A DNA stretch of 64,000 nt, taken from positions 29,943 to 93,942 of the forward strand of contig NZ_JAHUTS010000018.1 of NCBI RefSeq assembly GCF_019209835.1, given 5' to 3'. The notes below the pieces were generated by a model. The model searched no databases and was not told where the DNA came from. It saw only the letters and a list, made by a program, of their open reading frames with translations. A program made the position numbers and the translations under genes. Positions 51,718 to 59,895 of the stretch are shown piece after piece; position 1 is the stretch's first letter; each line of letters begins with the position of its first letter. The stretch is from Enterovibrio paralichthyis. GTDB lineage: Bacteria; Pseudomonadota; Gammaproteobacteria; Enterobacterales; Vibrionaceae.

Positions 51718-52704
51718 TTAGCGCTCCAGACGCTCTTTAATCATCTCGAGGATATCGTCGACCAGAGCTACGTTTAAACGAGACAGCTCAATGGTTACCT
51801 TACGATCTGAACGTGTATAACGCGCATACTTAAATGGGCTATCAAAGTCTGCCAAAGTCACAGGAGCGGGCTTTTCTGGTTTAGCTGGCTTCTCAAACGC
51901 ACTGTCAAATGCCTTTAGGATATATTCAGTCACCTCATCTTTGGTCACCGAGTGCACATTGGCAAGGGACACTGATACTGCCGAAACAACTTGTGAAACA
52001 ATAGCCTCACGCTGTGCTTCCGGTGTAGAAAACACGTGTTTATGCAGAGTCTTGAAATCAGCAATCGCAATGTCATTCACACTTGGATACAGCTCAACCA
52101 AAGAGATAGGAATTTCACCGGCTTTGACCGCATCAGAAATTTTTCGCTCAGACACCTGATACAACGCGGCCAACTCTTTTTGATTAAGGCCGTCGTTCTG
52201 TTTCGTCGCAATCAGTTCAAGACCAAATTCATAAAGGCTGTGCTCTTTCACCGTCTTTTGAATTTCCCGCGCCAACGCTTTTGCATCACTGCCAATGACA
52301 TTATCTTTGGTCACAAGTGCACGCAGGCCACGTTTCAGTTCCAGCGCAGACAATCGACGACGCGAGCCATCCAGGAACTCATATTGTCCGTCAGGATGTA
52401 GCTTAACAATCACCGGTAAATATTGGTTGCGCTTTAAAGAGCGGGTAAGGGCAGCACGCGCTGTCGCCGTGTTCAATTGTTGATTACGGCCATTGATCTC
52501 TTCATCAACAAAACTGTTGTTCAGCAGCGTTTCGTAGCTTAATTCCGTTTCGTGGAAGGTAGCGACCAGACCACTTTGCATTTTCCACTCTAATGTCGCC
52601 ACGCTCTCAGCGGCACTTTCTGCATCTTTAGCAGACGGGGCAGCAGCTGGGGAAGATTGCATAAACCGATCGCGACCCAAGGGTTTGAAAGCTTTCTTTG
52701 ACAT
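51718..52704 (-). CDS. parB: ParB-family partition protein
   Basis: A 328-residue centromere-binding protein of the P1/chromosome-II size class. The N-terminal linker (about 1-60) precedes a ParB-core domain with ITVK-like VIVKLHPDGQYEFLDGSRRRLSALEL, where the Arg-rich box belongs to the CTP-binding core. A central helix-turn-helix follows (GLNQKELAALYQVSERKISDAVKAGEIPISLVELYP), then a C-terminal dimer domain. It starts directly at the parA stop, so the pair is one operon. The nearby palindromes at 49982, 50139 and 51598 are candidate binding sites. Confidence 0.9.
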   Translation of the reverse strand: MSKKAFKPLGRDRFMQSSPAAAPSAKDAESAAESVATLEWKMQSGLVATFHETELSYETLLNNSFVDEEINGRNQQLNTATARAALTRSLKRNQYLPVIVKLHPDGQYEFLDGSRRRLSALELKRGLRALVTKDNVIGSDAKALAREIQKTVKEHSLYEFGLELIATKQNDGLNQKELAALYQVSERKISDAVKAGEIPISLVELYPSVNDIAIADFKTLHKHVFSTPEAQREAIVSQVVSAVSVSLANVHSVTKDEVTEYILKAFDSAFEKPAKPEKPAPVTLADFDSPFKYARYTRSDRKVTIELSRLNVALVDDILEMIKERLER

Positions 52705-53916
52705 TTATTTTTCCTCGTCAGAGCGAATATATTCAATGCTGCTCATTAGGGAACGAGCGAATTTATACGTCGCCTTTTTCGCATTTGTCAGCGCTGAAAT
52801 ACTGCCTGGATATGTCTCCGGGTTGGCGGAGATAGTGGTGTCAAACGTTTCACCGCAACGTTCGAAACCATCAAGACGCGGCAGTTTTTCATCCAGCATG
52901 TTTCCACCAAAAATTTCCTTCGCAATTTCTGTGATTTGCAAATGGTCTTTTTTCTCTGTCATGACTTTCGTCATGTAACCAAGGTTGATGGGTTTTGGTC
53001 TCGGTGTGCCGGACTCCTGTAGCTTGGCATATAAATCAGGCAGTCGAATAAGGTATTTGCACGTACTGTGGAAATCCACCTGAGAGGGTGGGATAGGGGT
53101 AAGCAATAGATCTGCCGCGCCCAGAGTATTCAACAGACAAGAGTCAAGGTGGGGACCACAGTCCACAAAGACCAGATCATAATCATCAGCCAATCGATCG
53201 ATCACATTCTCGCGCAATACACTGTACTTGGCCTGACCTGGCAGGTGTTCCTCACACAGGTTTTCCCATTCGGACGCAATGAATGCATCGTCAATAGACG
53301 ACACCATGACATCTACGCCAGATACCGAAGACTCTGTAATAAAACTTTCTTTGAGCACGCTGGCAGGAAGGTCATTTAGCATGGCCTGGATAGCTGTGGT
53401 CTGCACATCGCCGTAGCTCAGTGAATGTGCCAGGAACATTGTCGCAGAGCTTTGTGGATCAATGTCGATAACCAAAATTCGTAGGTCATCTTTAATAAGA
53501 TCAGGATGCGTACGTAGAGCATGAGCCAGGTTAACGGTACTGACTGTTTTAGACACCCCACCTTTCAGGTTGCCAACAAAGAGTGTAAACCCACCTTTAA
53601 AACGTTCACGGTAGGTTGGGACCCCTCGATGGCGGTAAATCGCGCGGATATCATCGTGGGAAAACACATCCACATCAATACCGCCATATTTGCGTTTAGG
53701 AAAAACGTAACCCGCTGCCTTCATATCGATCACAGCTTGTTTTACGATGGCTTTTGACAGCATGGGTAATTCAGCCAACTTAGACTTGGTCAACATCTCG
53801 TTAAATTTACCAATGCCGAATTCTTCTTTCCCTGAGGAGATGAAGACGCTCATGTCTTCGAGTTTTTGAGCTGCTTTAACAGAAACTCTATCGATATTAG
53901 AAAAATCCTGAGTCAT
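52705..53916 (-). CDS. parA: ParA-family partition ATPase (large, type Ia)
   Basis: A 403-residue ATPase of the large P1-ParA/chromosome-II type. About 110 N-terminal residues include a DNA-binding segment used for autoregulation. The ATPase core has the deviant Walker A GNLKGGVSKTVSTVNLA, Walker A' LVIDIDPQSSATM, and Walker B DLVFVDCGPHLDSCL. The length matches Vibrio ParA2 rather than small chromosomal Soj proteins. AAGGA lies eight bases upstream of the ATG. It diverges from the putative initiator gene across the 1.6 kb origin region. Confidence 0.92.
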   Translation of the reverse strand: MTQDFSNIDRVSVKAAQKLEDMSVFISSGKEEFGIGKFNEMLTKSKLAELPMLSKAIVKQAVIDMKAAGYVFPKRKYGGIDVDVFSHDDIRAIYRHRGVPTYRERFKGGFTLFVGNLKGGVSKTVSTVNLAHALRTHPDLIKDDLRILVIDIDPQSSATMFLAHSLSYGDVQTTAIQAMLNDLPASVLKESFITESSVSGVDVMVSSIDDAFIASEWENLCEEHLPGQAKYSVLRENVIDRLADDYDLVFVDCGPHLDSCLLNTLGAADLLLTPIPPSQVDFHSTCKYLIRLPDLYAKLQESGTPRPKPINLGYMTKVMTEKKDHLQITEIAKEIFGGNMLDEKLPRLDGFERCGETFDTTISANPETYPGSISALTNAKKATYKFARSLMSSIEYIRSDEEK

Positions 53917-53980
53917 CCTACAAATCCTTGAGCAATCAACTTTTGGGGGATAATGCCACTAAAGTGGAATGTTAGCGTCA

Positions 53981-54081
53981 AAACCTAAGTATTTCACTAT
54001 TTATTTGTGGATATTTCCACTTATCAAGCGGCTTCACTTGTTGGTTCACAAACACGATAGAAACAATGCCCACTTAGGTTT
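53981..54081. promoter_or_regulatory. Inverted repeat in the parA promoter region (candidate ParA operator)
   Basis: A perfect 10-bp pair AAACCTAAGT (53981-53990) and ACTTAGGTTT (54072-54081), 65-165 bp before the parA start. Another dyad CCACT-AA-AGTGG lies at 53956-53967 and a TTTCCACT iteron half at about 54014-54021. In P1-type systems ParA represses its own promoter through such inverted repeats. Confidence 0.55.
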
Positions 54082-54180
54082 GATTGTTTATAGTGATACG
54101 CATGGGTCTGATGTCAAAGGCCATGTACAACAGGCCTGATGAATTCGGCACGTGGCGATACTGATGTTTTATAGAAAGAA

Positions 54181-54310
54181 AAAGACCTGATTAGATCTCA
54201 TCCCAAAGATAAGTAATAAGATATGTATAAGATCTATTTAAGATGGAAGATGATAAGATAGGGATGTTTATCTTATTGTTTTATAAGATTTAAATGTAAT
54301 TCTTTTAACC
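54181..54310. other. AT-rich segment with ATAAGAT repeats (candidate DNA-unwinding element)
   Basis: The 130-bp stretch is very AT-rich and contains ATAAGAT at least three times plus the inverted ATCTTAT. It borders the iteron array on the parA side. TGTGGATAT sequences, one base off a DnaA box, lie at about 54006 and 54434. This is where strand opening would be expected; it is an inference from position and composition. Confidence 0.5.
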
Positions 54311-55483
54311 CGTTCAGATCGCTATTCCTGCCTTGTTGATCATTTCTTCACTGTGGTTGATCTGATTTACACGCTCTCAGATCATCAATTTCACTCTCTT
54401 AGATCTATATTTCATCCGTATAGATCAAGCGTTGTGGATATCTGATGATGGTTAAATGATTCTATATCATTGATTTTAAATAGATACCCTTCATTTTTGT
54501 ATTCCTTGCTCTCACCAGAGACGCTGAATGACCTGTGTATATGATCTCCTTGAGTTGAAAAGAGATTGGCGGGATTAACATGCTGATCTAAGTGAGTAAA
54601 AGAAATTGTAGCCTTTTCCCGCTCAAAGTCAGCCGCGTGGCAGCCGTTCGATTAAGCTATTTCACTCGATCAGATCTGTTCGAAGGACCCAGTGGCTAAT
54701 TCCACTCGCAGAGATCAAATCATCGATGCTATTTTCAGCAATAAAGCCCCCATTTCCACTCTTTCAGATCGAGATACTGAATTCCACTTTTTCAGATCGC
54801 CATTTGGCTACCTATTCCATGCATTCAGATCGGATTCCACTTTTACAGATCAGATTCCTGTCAGTCAGATCGCAAAACTACCCCTAGATATCGTATTTTT
54901 TGATCTAAAAGAGTGGGAATCAGCTTGTGATGATATAAGTGAGTGGAAAAATGTGCTGTATAGCGCGTATTTTGATCTGTATGAGTGAAAATGTTGGGTG
55001 TGATCTGATCTGTGCGACAGGATAAATAGGTGAAGCGCCTAAATTTGATCTCTGCGAGTGAAATTGTACATTGAGGCGCCTAGTTCACGACCGAGTGGTA
55101 GCCTAGTTTGGCCGGAAAGACAGCGACAAACTTGTGTTGCTCTGATCTAAACGAGTGGAAATGTTTATCTTGTCACATAATCTGATCTGCGCAAGGGGAG
55201 AATGGTGCTGTTCTGGGTGAAAATTCATCGTTTTCTGATCTGGAAGAGTGAAGAAATCATCTTCCGATGATCTGTACGAGTGAAAAATAAAGCGTAGCTC
55301 TCTGCTGTCGTTTTTCTACCAAAAGGGGAGGGGGTGCCACTAACAACTTGTATTCCCCTGTATTTAAACGCGTCCAATACGACATCATTGATATAAACGA
55401 GTGGAAAAACATGCGAATTAGGCTATTTGATGTTATAAACGAGTGGAATTCATTACCCACTGATCTGATATAAACGAGTGGAA
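54311..55483. other. Iteron-type replication origin with GATC-rich repeats
   Basis: About 25 copies of an element with consensus TGATCT-N4-GAGTGGAA. The parA-proximal part (about 54312-54875) carries mostly inverted copies (for example TTCCACT-N4-AGATCA at 54700, 54753, 54781 and 54835). The rest (54901, 54931, 54973, 55006, 55046, 55143, 55183, 55236, 55268, 55389, 55431, 55466) is in direct orientation; two direct copies (about 54542 and 54583) lie inside the inverted part. Spacings cluster near 30-45 bp. I counted about 28 GATC in 1.3 kb, where about five are expected. The position between divergent parA and the initiator gene matches Vibrio chromosome II. Confidence 0.78.
55389..55483 (+). 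promoter_or_regulatory. Three GATC-less iterons in front of the initiator gene
   Basis: Copies at 55389-55406, 55431-55448 and 55466-55483 read TGATATAAACGAGTGGAA or TGTTATAAACGAGTGGAA: the GATC of the other iterons is GATA or missing. They share the same AAACGAGTGGAA half and end 32 bp before the initiator start. They would bind the initiator whatever the Dam methylation state and so look like autorepression or handcuffing sites. Confidence 0.6.
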
Positions 55484-55514
55484 TAGCCTGTGGTTGAAGT
55501 GAGCTGAGTACAAC

Positions 55515-57023
55515 ATGGAACTACGCTTTATCCTGCAAATACTGCAACGTATCGGCTTACTGAGTGCTGCAAACGTTGAAGACCTAAAAGACATGGATCG
55601 CGCCTTACTGACATGGGTGTCTAACAATGTGTCAGTGGTCGATATCGTGGCCATTGAGAGCAGCCCTGAACCTGTGCGTATCTACGCCGACTGGATTAAT
55701 CAGTTTCGTGCGGCTGGCGTTGCCGAGCAAGTCGCAGAGCCGGAGCCGAATACGGTGTCTGAGGCGGTAGTGAGCGACGTGGGAGCAGAACTTCTGGATT
55801 CTGTACCTGAGATAGATGGCTTCTCACACAAGGTATTATATAACCAGAAAGTGCCTCACAGTCATGAGCTGGTTCCGCGTTCTTTCTTTGGTTTGCCGAT
55901 TTTCTCTACCAATGACCCAGGTACCAGCTTCGAACACATCGATCGCCGCTCCATGAAGTACATCTTAGACACACTGGATTTGAATATTCAGGAGCCGGAG
56001 ATCTTGGGGGTCACCTTAGACCCAAGATTCGATGCTCTGCTGTTTCGTGCCATATTGTCCCGCCTGCGCGGGGCGCCGCATGATGATTTTGAACTGAGGA
56101 ATGAGCTGGGTGGTATCACGCAGGAAGGGCGCATGTATTCCGTTGAGTACCGCTCCTTGATTGATACAGACAAGTACTCCGAGAACACGTTGCGTTCACC
56201 GCAGTTTGTCGAAATGGTAGATCGCAGCTGTAAACGTATATCCCAGTTCCGTTTGGCCTATAAAGTGGAAGAGGGTAAAGAGCGCATGGCACGCTACATG
56301 CCGTTCTTCAGCCACCTGCAATTTAATATCACCACGCAGAAAATCGAATTTATCGGCACCAATCTGATCCCACAGTTGTTCCGTGACGATAAAACGCTCA
56401 GTTTGAATACCCGGACCCTAAACCTTTCCAACGGTAAATTGGAAAGCTCATTGCTGTACTACCTGACATCATTGCCTCGTGGCTATGTGAGGGAGCGGCG
56501 GGTTCCTCTGAAGCAGCCGGTTCCTATCATCGCGTTGTTGACCCGTTGCTACCCGGATATTTCACCGGCAAAACTGGAGAAAGACTATCCGCGGATCGAG
56601 CGGGTGAAAATTGCTATGCAATCGCTCAGGGATAAGGCATTGATCGCCTACACCATGACGGGCAGGGGCAAAAAAACCCTGTTTTCAGATGTTGAACACT
56701 ATTGTGAGATGACCGATCCCGAGTTTTCTGCGCTTGAAGCCCTGGTGCAACGTCCTGTGAAAACCGGTAACACGCTGAAGCATTTTCTGGACGCACAAAA
56801 CGCACCGCGTCGAAGCAGTGACGAACAGCGTTTGGCATTTGGAGAGAAACTCATCCCATCGGCACTGGCGTTAATTGACGATAGTACTGAAGAGAGCCTG
56901 GTGGATTCTTTCCGTGGTGTCGTTAAGCCTAAACTGCAACTGCTAAGAAAATACGCAGAGATCGTAGGCGATGGGCGCATGATTGATGTTGTCGACCGTG
57001 TTATGGATATTCGCTCGCGATAG
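55515..57023 (+). CDS. Putative replication initiator protein of an unrecognised family
   Basis: A 502-residue soluble protein, divergent from parAB and next to the iteron array, so it is the best candidate for the initiator. It is not one I recognise as RctB: it is shorter than the 658-residue Vibrio protein and I see no shared motif. After a helical N-terminal domain (1-85) and an acidic linker (about 85-105) come two domains (about 110-290 and 300-470) that could each be a winged helix. The second includes QFRLAYKVEEGKERMARYMPFF nearby, then LSNGKLESSLLYYLTSLPRGYVRERRVPLKQ and IERVKIAMQSLRDKALIAYTMTGRGKKTLFS. The assignment depends mainly on position. The iterons in front suggest autoregulation. 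Confidence 0.7.
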   Translation: MELRFILQILQRIGLLSAANVEDLKDMDRALLTWVSNNVSVVDIVAIESSPEPVRIYADWINQFRAAGVAEQVAEPEPNTVSEAVVSDVGAELLDSVPEIDGFSHKVLYNQKVPHSHELVPRSFFGLPIFSTNDPGTSFEHIDRRSMKYILDTLDLNIQEPEILGVTLDPRFDALLFRAILSRLRGAPHDDFELRNELGGITQEGRMYSVEYRSLIDTDKYSENTLRSPQFVEMVDRSCKRISQFRLAYKVEEGKERMARYMPFFSHLQFNITTQKIEFIGTNLIPQLFRDDKTLSLNTRTLNLSNGKLESSLLYYLTSLPRGYVRERRVPLKQPVPIIALLTRCYPDISPAKLEKDYPRIERVKIAMQSLRDKALIAYTMTGRGKKTLFSDVEHYCEMTDPEFSALEALVQRPVKTGNTLKHFLDAQNAPRRSSDEQRLAFGEKLIPSALALIDDSTEESLVDSFRGVVKPKLQLLRKYAEIVGDGRMIDVVDRVMDIRSR

Positions 57024-57090
57024 CGGCTCTTTGAAATTAACCTCCTATCATAAAAGGCCTAGTTTGGCTTTGCTGCGAACTTAACGAAAG

Positions 57091-57135
57091 ATCCTGTTTT
57101 ATCTACCCATGGTTTCTGTGCTCGTAAAACAGGAT
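57091..57135 (+). terminator. Inverted repeat after the initiator gene
   Basis: Eleven-bp perfect arms ATCCTGTTTTA / TAAAACAGGAT with a 23-base loop, about 70 bp past the stop codon. There is no T run, so it could be a terminator variant or a protein site. ATCCTGTTTT recurs at 58342 before treB. The rest of the 306-bp gap to treR holds nothing else I can name. Confidence 0.4.
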
Positions 57136-57329
57136 TGGCCATAGCACGTTACCGGTTTTTTGTGCACTATAACTTTAAATGTCTGATGAATTTAGGATTA
57201 AACTGAGCACTTCTCTGGCGAAAAAAGTGCTTTATTGGCAACTGTAATCTCACATCCATCGAGGCTTAGGCTTGATTTTGTCCTATTAACCCGCAAAATG
57301 CCCACTTTAGCCCTCTGATTGAGTCATCA

Positions 57330-58292
57330 ATGACAAAAAAACTCACCATATTGGATATCGCAAAACTGGCTGGCGTTGGTAAGTCAACGGTTTCCCGTGT
57401 GTTGAATAACGATCATCGAGTTAAAGACGAGACCCGTACGCTTGTTCAATCAGTGATTGCCCAACATGGGTTTTCCCCTTCAAAGTCCGCGCAGTCCATG
57501 CGGGCTCGCCGATCACGTTTGATAGGCGTTATTGTCGCGAGACTGGACTCAAGTGCGGAAAATGTAGCCGTGAGTGGGATTCTATCTGCGCTGTATGCAC
57601 AAGGTTACGATGCCGCCATCATGGAAAGTCAATTCGATGTCGATCTCACCGCTGAGCATATTGAAGTTCTTAAACGTCGAAATGCTGACGGCGTTATCAT
57701 GTTTGGATTTTCGGAATTTGACGTTGCCCAACTTTCTCCCTTTGAAGGTCGATGTGTGGTGATGGCGGTAGATACAGACAGATTCAGCTCAGTCAGTTAT
57801 GACAACTGGGGTGCCGTCGAACAGCTGATGACTCACTTCCATGGAAAGGGTTTTAGACATATCAGCTATCTTGGTGTGACCCCAAAGGATTTAACAACAG
57901 GTAAAGTACGTCTCGACAGCTACCTGAGTTTTTGCGAATCCCACGATCTTACCCCTGTCTGGAACATCGCTGAAGTGTCGTTAGACAGTGGCTATCAGGT
58001 GACGGACTCCCTCATTCGTCCTGAAACGCAGGCTGTGGTTTGCGCATCAGACACATTGGCACTTGGGGCTGGCAAGCGCCTCCAGGACATTGGTCGCACA
58101 GACATCCGTATTGGCGGTATTGGCAACCACCAACTGCTTCGATTTGTCTTTCCGCAATCCATCAGTGTGGATTTAGGCTACCGTCAAGCAGGTAACGCCG
58201 CCGCTAAACAGTTACTCGCCCAAATAGAAAACCAAGATAAAACAAAGCATTGCCACTTTCTTCAACCAAGCAAGTTGCTGATAACTGAATAA
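57330..58292 (+). CDS. treR: LacI-family trehalose operon repressor
   Basis: A 320-residue repressor. The N-terminal LacI helix-turn-helix is TILDIAKLAGVGKSTVSRVLNNDHRVKDETR, followed by a periplasmic-binding-protein-like sensor domain. The segment RARRSRLIGVIVARLDSSAENVAVSGIL and the ending KHCHFLQPSKLLITE fit TreR, which responds to trehalose-6-phosphate. It is followed by treB and treC in the same direction, with two GGGAA/TTCC operators in the gap before treB. Confidence 0.88.
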   Translation: MTKKLTILDIAKLAGVGKSTVSRVLNNDHRVKDETRTLVQSVIAQHGFSPSKSAQSMRARRSRLIGVIVARLDSSAENVAVSGILSALYAQGYDAAIMESQFDVDLTAEHIEVLKRRNADGVIMFGFSEFDVAQLSPFEGRCVVMAVDTDRFSSVSYDNWGAVEQLMTHFHGKGFRHISYLGVTPKDLTTGKVRLDSYLSFCESHDLTPVWNIAEVSLDSGYQVTDSLIRPETQAVVCASDTLALGAGKRLQDIGRTDIRIGGIGNHQLLRFVFPQSISVDLGYRQAGNAAAKQLLAQIENQDKTKHCHFLQPSKLLITE

Positions 58293-58348
58293 TTCCAGTC
58301 GCGTTCACTCGCTATTCATTTCGAATACTTTGTGAGCTAAATCCTGTT

Positions 58349-58364
58349 TTGGGAATGTTCCCAA
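58349..58364. promoter_or_regulatory. TreR-like operator 1
   Basis: TTGGGAATGTTCCCAA, a dyad with arms TTGGGAA / TTCCCAA around TG. It resembles the E. coli TreR site with its GGGAACGTTCCC core. It lies 81 bp before treB. Confidence 0.75.
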
Positions 58365-58392
58365 TGGCACTTTACTAAAGCCTGATATATTT

Positions 58393-58408
58393 TTGGGAAC
58401 GGTTCTAA
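58393..58408. promoter_or_regulatory. TreR-like operator 2
   Basis: TTGGGAACGGTTCTAA, a weaker dyad of the same type, 37 bp before the treB start and 44 bp (four helical turns) from operator 1. Confidence 0.68.
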
Positions 58409-58444
58409 TATTGGGCGTGAATAGTAAAACGCAGGGATAAGACT

Positions 58445-59863
58445 ATGAGTAACATTACAGCAAGTGGAGTAGACGACCTTATTCGTCTAGTCGGCGGACG
58501 AGACAATATCGCGACTGTCAGTCATTGTTTAACGAGGCTTAGATTCGTTCTAAACGAAACGGATAAAGCAGACGCCAAAGCCATTGAGAAATTGCCTATG
58601 GTGAAAGGTTGCTTTACCAACGCAGGGCAGTTTCAGGTGGTGATAGGAACGGATGTTGATCAAGCATTCAAGCTACTGGAGCAGCAAGCAGGCATTAAGG
58701 GTGAATCGAAAGAAGCGGCGAAGAAAGCTGCCCGGCAGAATATGAACCTTCTAGAGCGTGCTATTTCTCATCTTGCAGAAATATTTGTTCCGCTGCTACC
58801 CGCTATTATCACTGGTGGTTTGATCCTCGGTTTTCGCAACGTGATTGGCGATGTAGAAATGTTCGGCGGTAAAACCTTGATAGAAACCAACGAGTTCTGG
58901 GCAACCACACACAGCTTTTTGTGGTTAATCGGTGAGGCTGTGTTTTTCTTCCTTCCAGTCGGTATTTGCTGGTCTACTGTCAACAAGCTCGGCGGCACCC
59001 CAATACTGGGGATTGTCTTAGGGGTAACCTTGGTATCCCCCCAATTGATGAATGCTTACCTCATCGGCACTCAAGAGCCGGAAGTCTGGGATTTTGGGGT
59101 ATTTGCCATCGAACAGGTGGGCTATCAGGCACAGGTTATTCCTGCGATTTTCGCCGGTATTGCTCTCGCGTTTATTGAAACACATCTAAAACGCATTATT
59201 CCTTCATACCTTTATCTCGTTGTGGTGCCGTTTCTTGCGCTGACTAGTGCTGTGATTTTAGCGCATAGCATCATTGGTCCGGTTGGTCGTGAAATTGGCA
59301 GTGGTGTTGCCTTTTTAGCGCGCTCTGCAATGACCGGAGATTATGCATTTATCGGTGCAGCTATTTTTGGATTCCTCTATTCACCTCTTGTTATCACTGG
59401 TGTGCATCACACAACGAATGCGGTTGACCTTCAGCTCATGCAGGAAATGGGAGGGACACCAATTTGGCCGATTGTCGCACTGTCCAACATGGCACAAGCT
59501 TCGGCGGTATTGGGCATCATCATCATCAGCAAGAAAAAGAATGAGCGAGAGATATCCGTACCTGCAGCAATCTCCGCATACCTCGGTGTAACTGAACCTG
59601 CTATGTACGGCATCAATCTTAAATATCGCTTCCCAATGCTGTCAGCAATGATTGGTGCGTCGATGGCGGCGGCCTTGTGTGGGTTTGCAGGTGTCATGGC
59701 CAACGGCATTGGTGTGGGTGGATTGCCGGCTATTTTATCTATCCAAAGTCAGTACTGGGGCGTGTATGGCATTGCAATGCTGATCGCTATTTTTGTACCT
59801 CTGTTACTGACAATCATGGCCTACAAGCGTCAGGAACGAACAGGGAAACTGGCACTGGCGTGA
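58445..59863 (+). CDS. treB: Trehalose-specific PTS enzyme IIBC
   Basis: A 472-residue PTS permease. The N-terminal EIIB domain (about 1-90) has the phospho-Cys in SHCLTRLRF. A membrane EIIC domain (about 105-470) carries the motif GVTEPAMYGIN. It lacks a fused EIIA, as in E. coli TreB, so it needs EIIA-Glc from elsewhere. It imports trehalose as trehalose-6-phosphate, the substrate of TreC encoded 32 bp downstream. AGGGA precedes the ATG. Confidence 0.93.
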   Translation: MSNITASGVDDLIRLVGGRDNIATVSHCLTRLRFVLNETDKADAKAIEKLPMVKGCFTNAGQFQVVIGTDVDQAFKLLEQQAGIKGESKEAAKKAARQNMNLLERAISHLAEIFVPLLPAIITGGLILGFRNVIGDVEMFGGKTLIETNEFWATTHSFLWLIGEAVFFFLPVGICWSTVNKLGGTPILGIVLGVTLVSPQLMNAYLIGTQEPEVWDFGVFAIEQVGYQAQVIPAIFAGIALAFIETHLKRIIPSYLYLVVVPFLALTSAVILAHSIIGPVGREIGSGVAFLARSAMTGDYAFIGAAIFGFLYSPLVITGVHHTTNAVDLQLMQEMGGTPIWPIVALSNMAQASAVLGIIIISKKKNEREISVPAAISAYLGVTEPAMYGINLKYRFPMLSAMIGASMAAALCGFAGVMANGIGVGGLPAILSIQSQYWGVYGIAMLIAIFVPLLLTIMAYKRQERTGKLALA

Positions 59864-59895
59864 ATTAGAATCCAATGAAAACAACGAGGAAAGTA

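Noticed and set aside
54692..54988. A 98-codon plus-strand open frame inside the iteron array
   Set aside because: Its codons are made up of the repeated iteron units (recurring Ser-Asp-Phe and Phe-Arg-Ser patterns), it has no ribosome site and no domain. It is most likely a by-product of the repeats.
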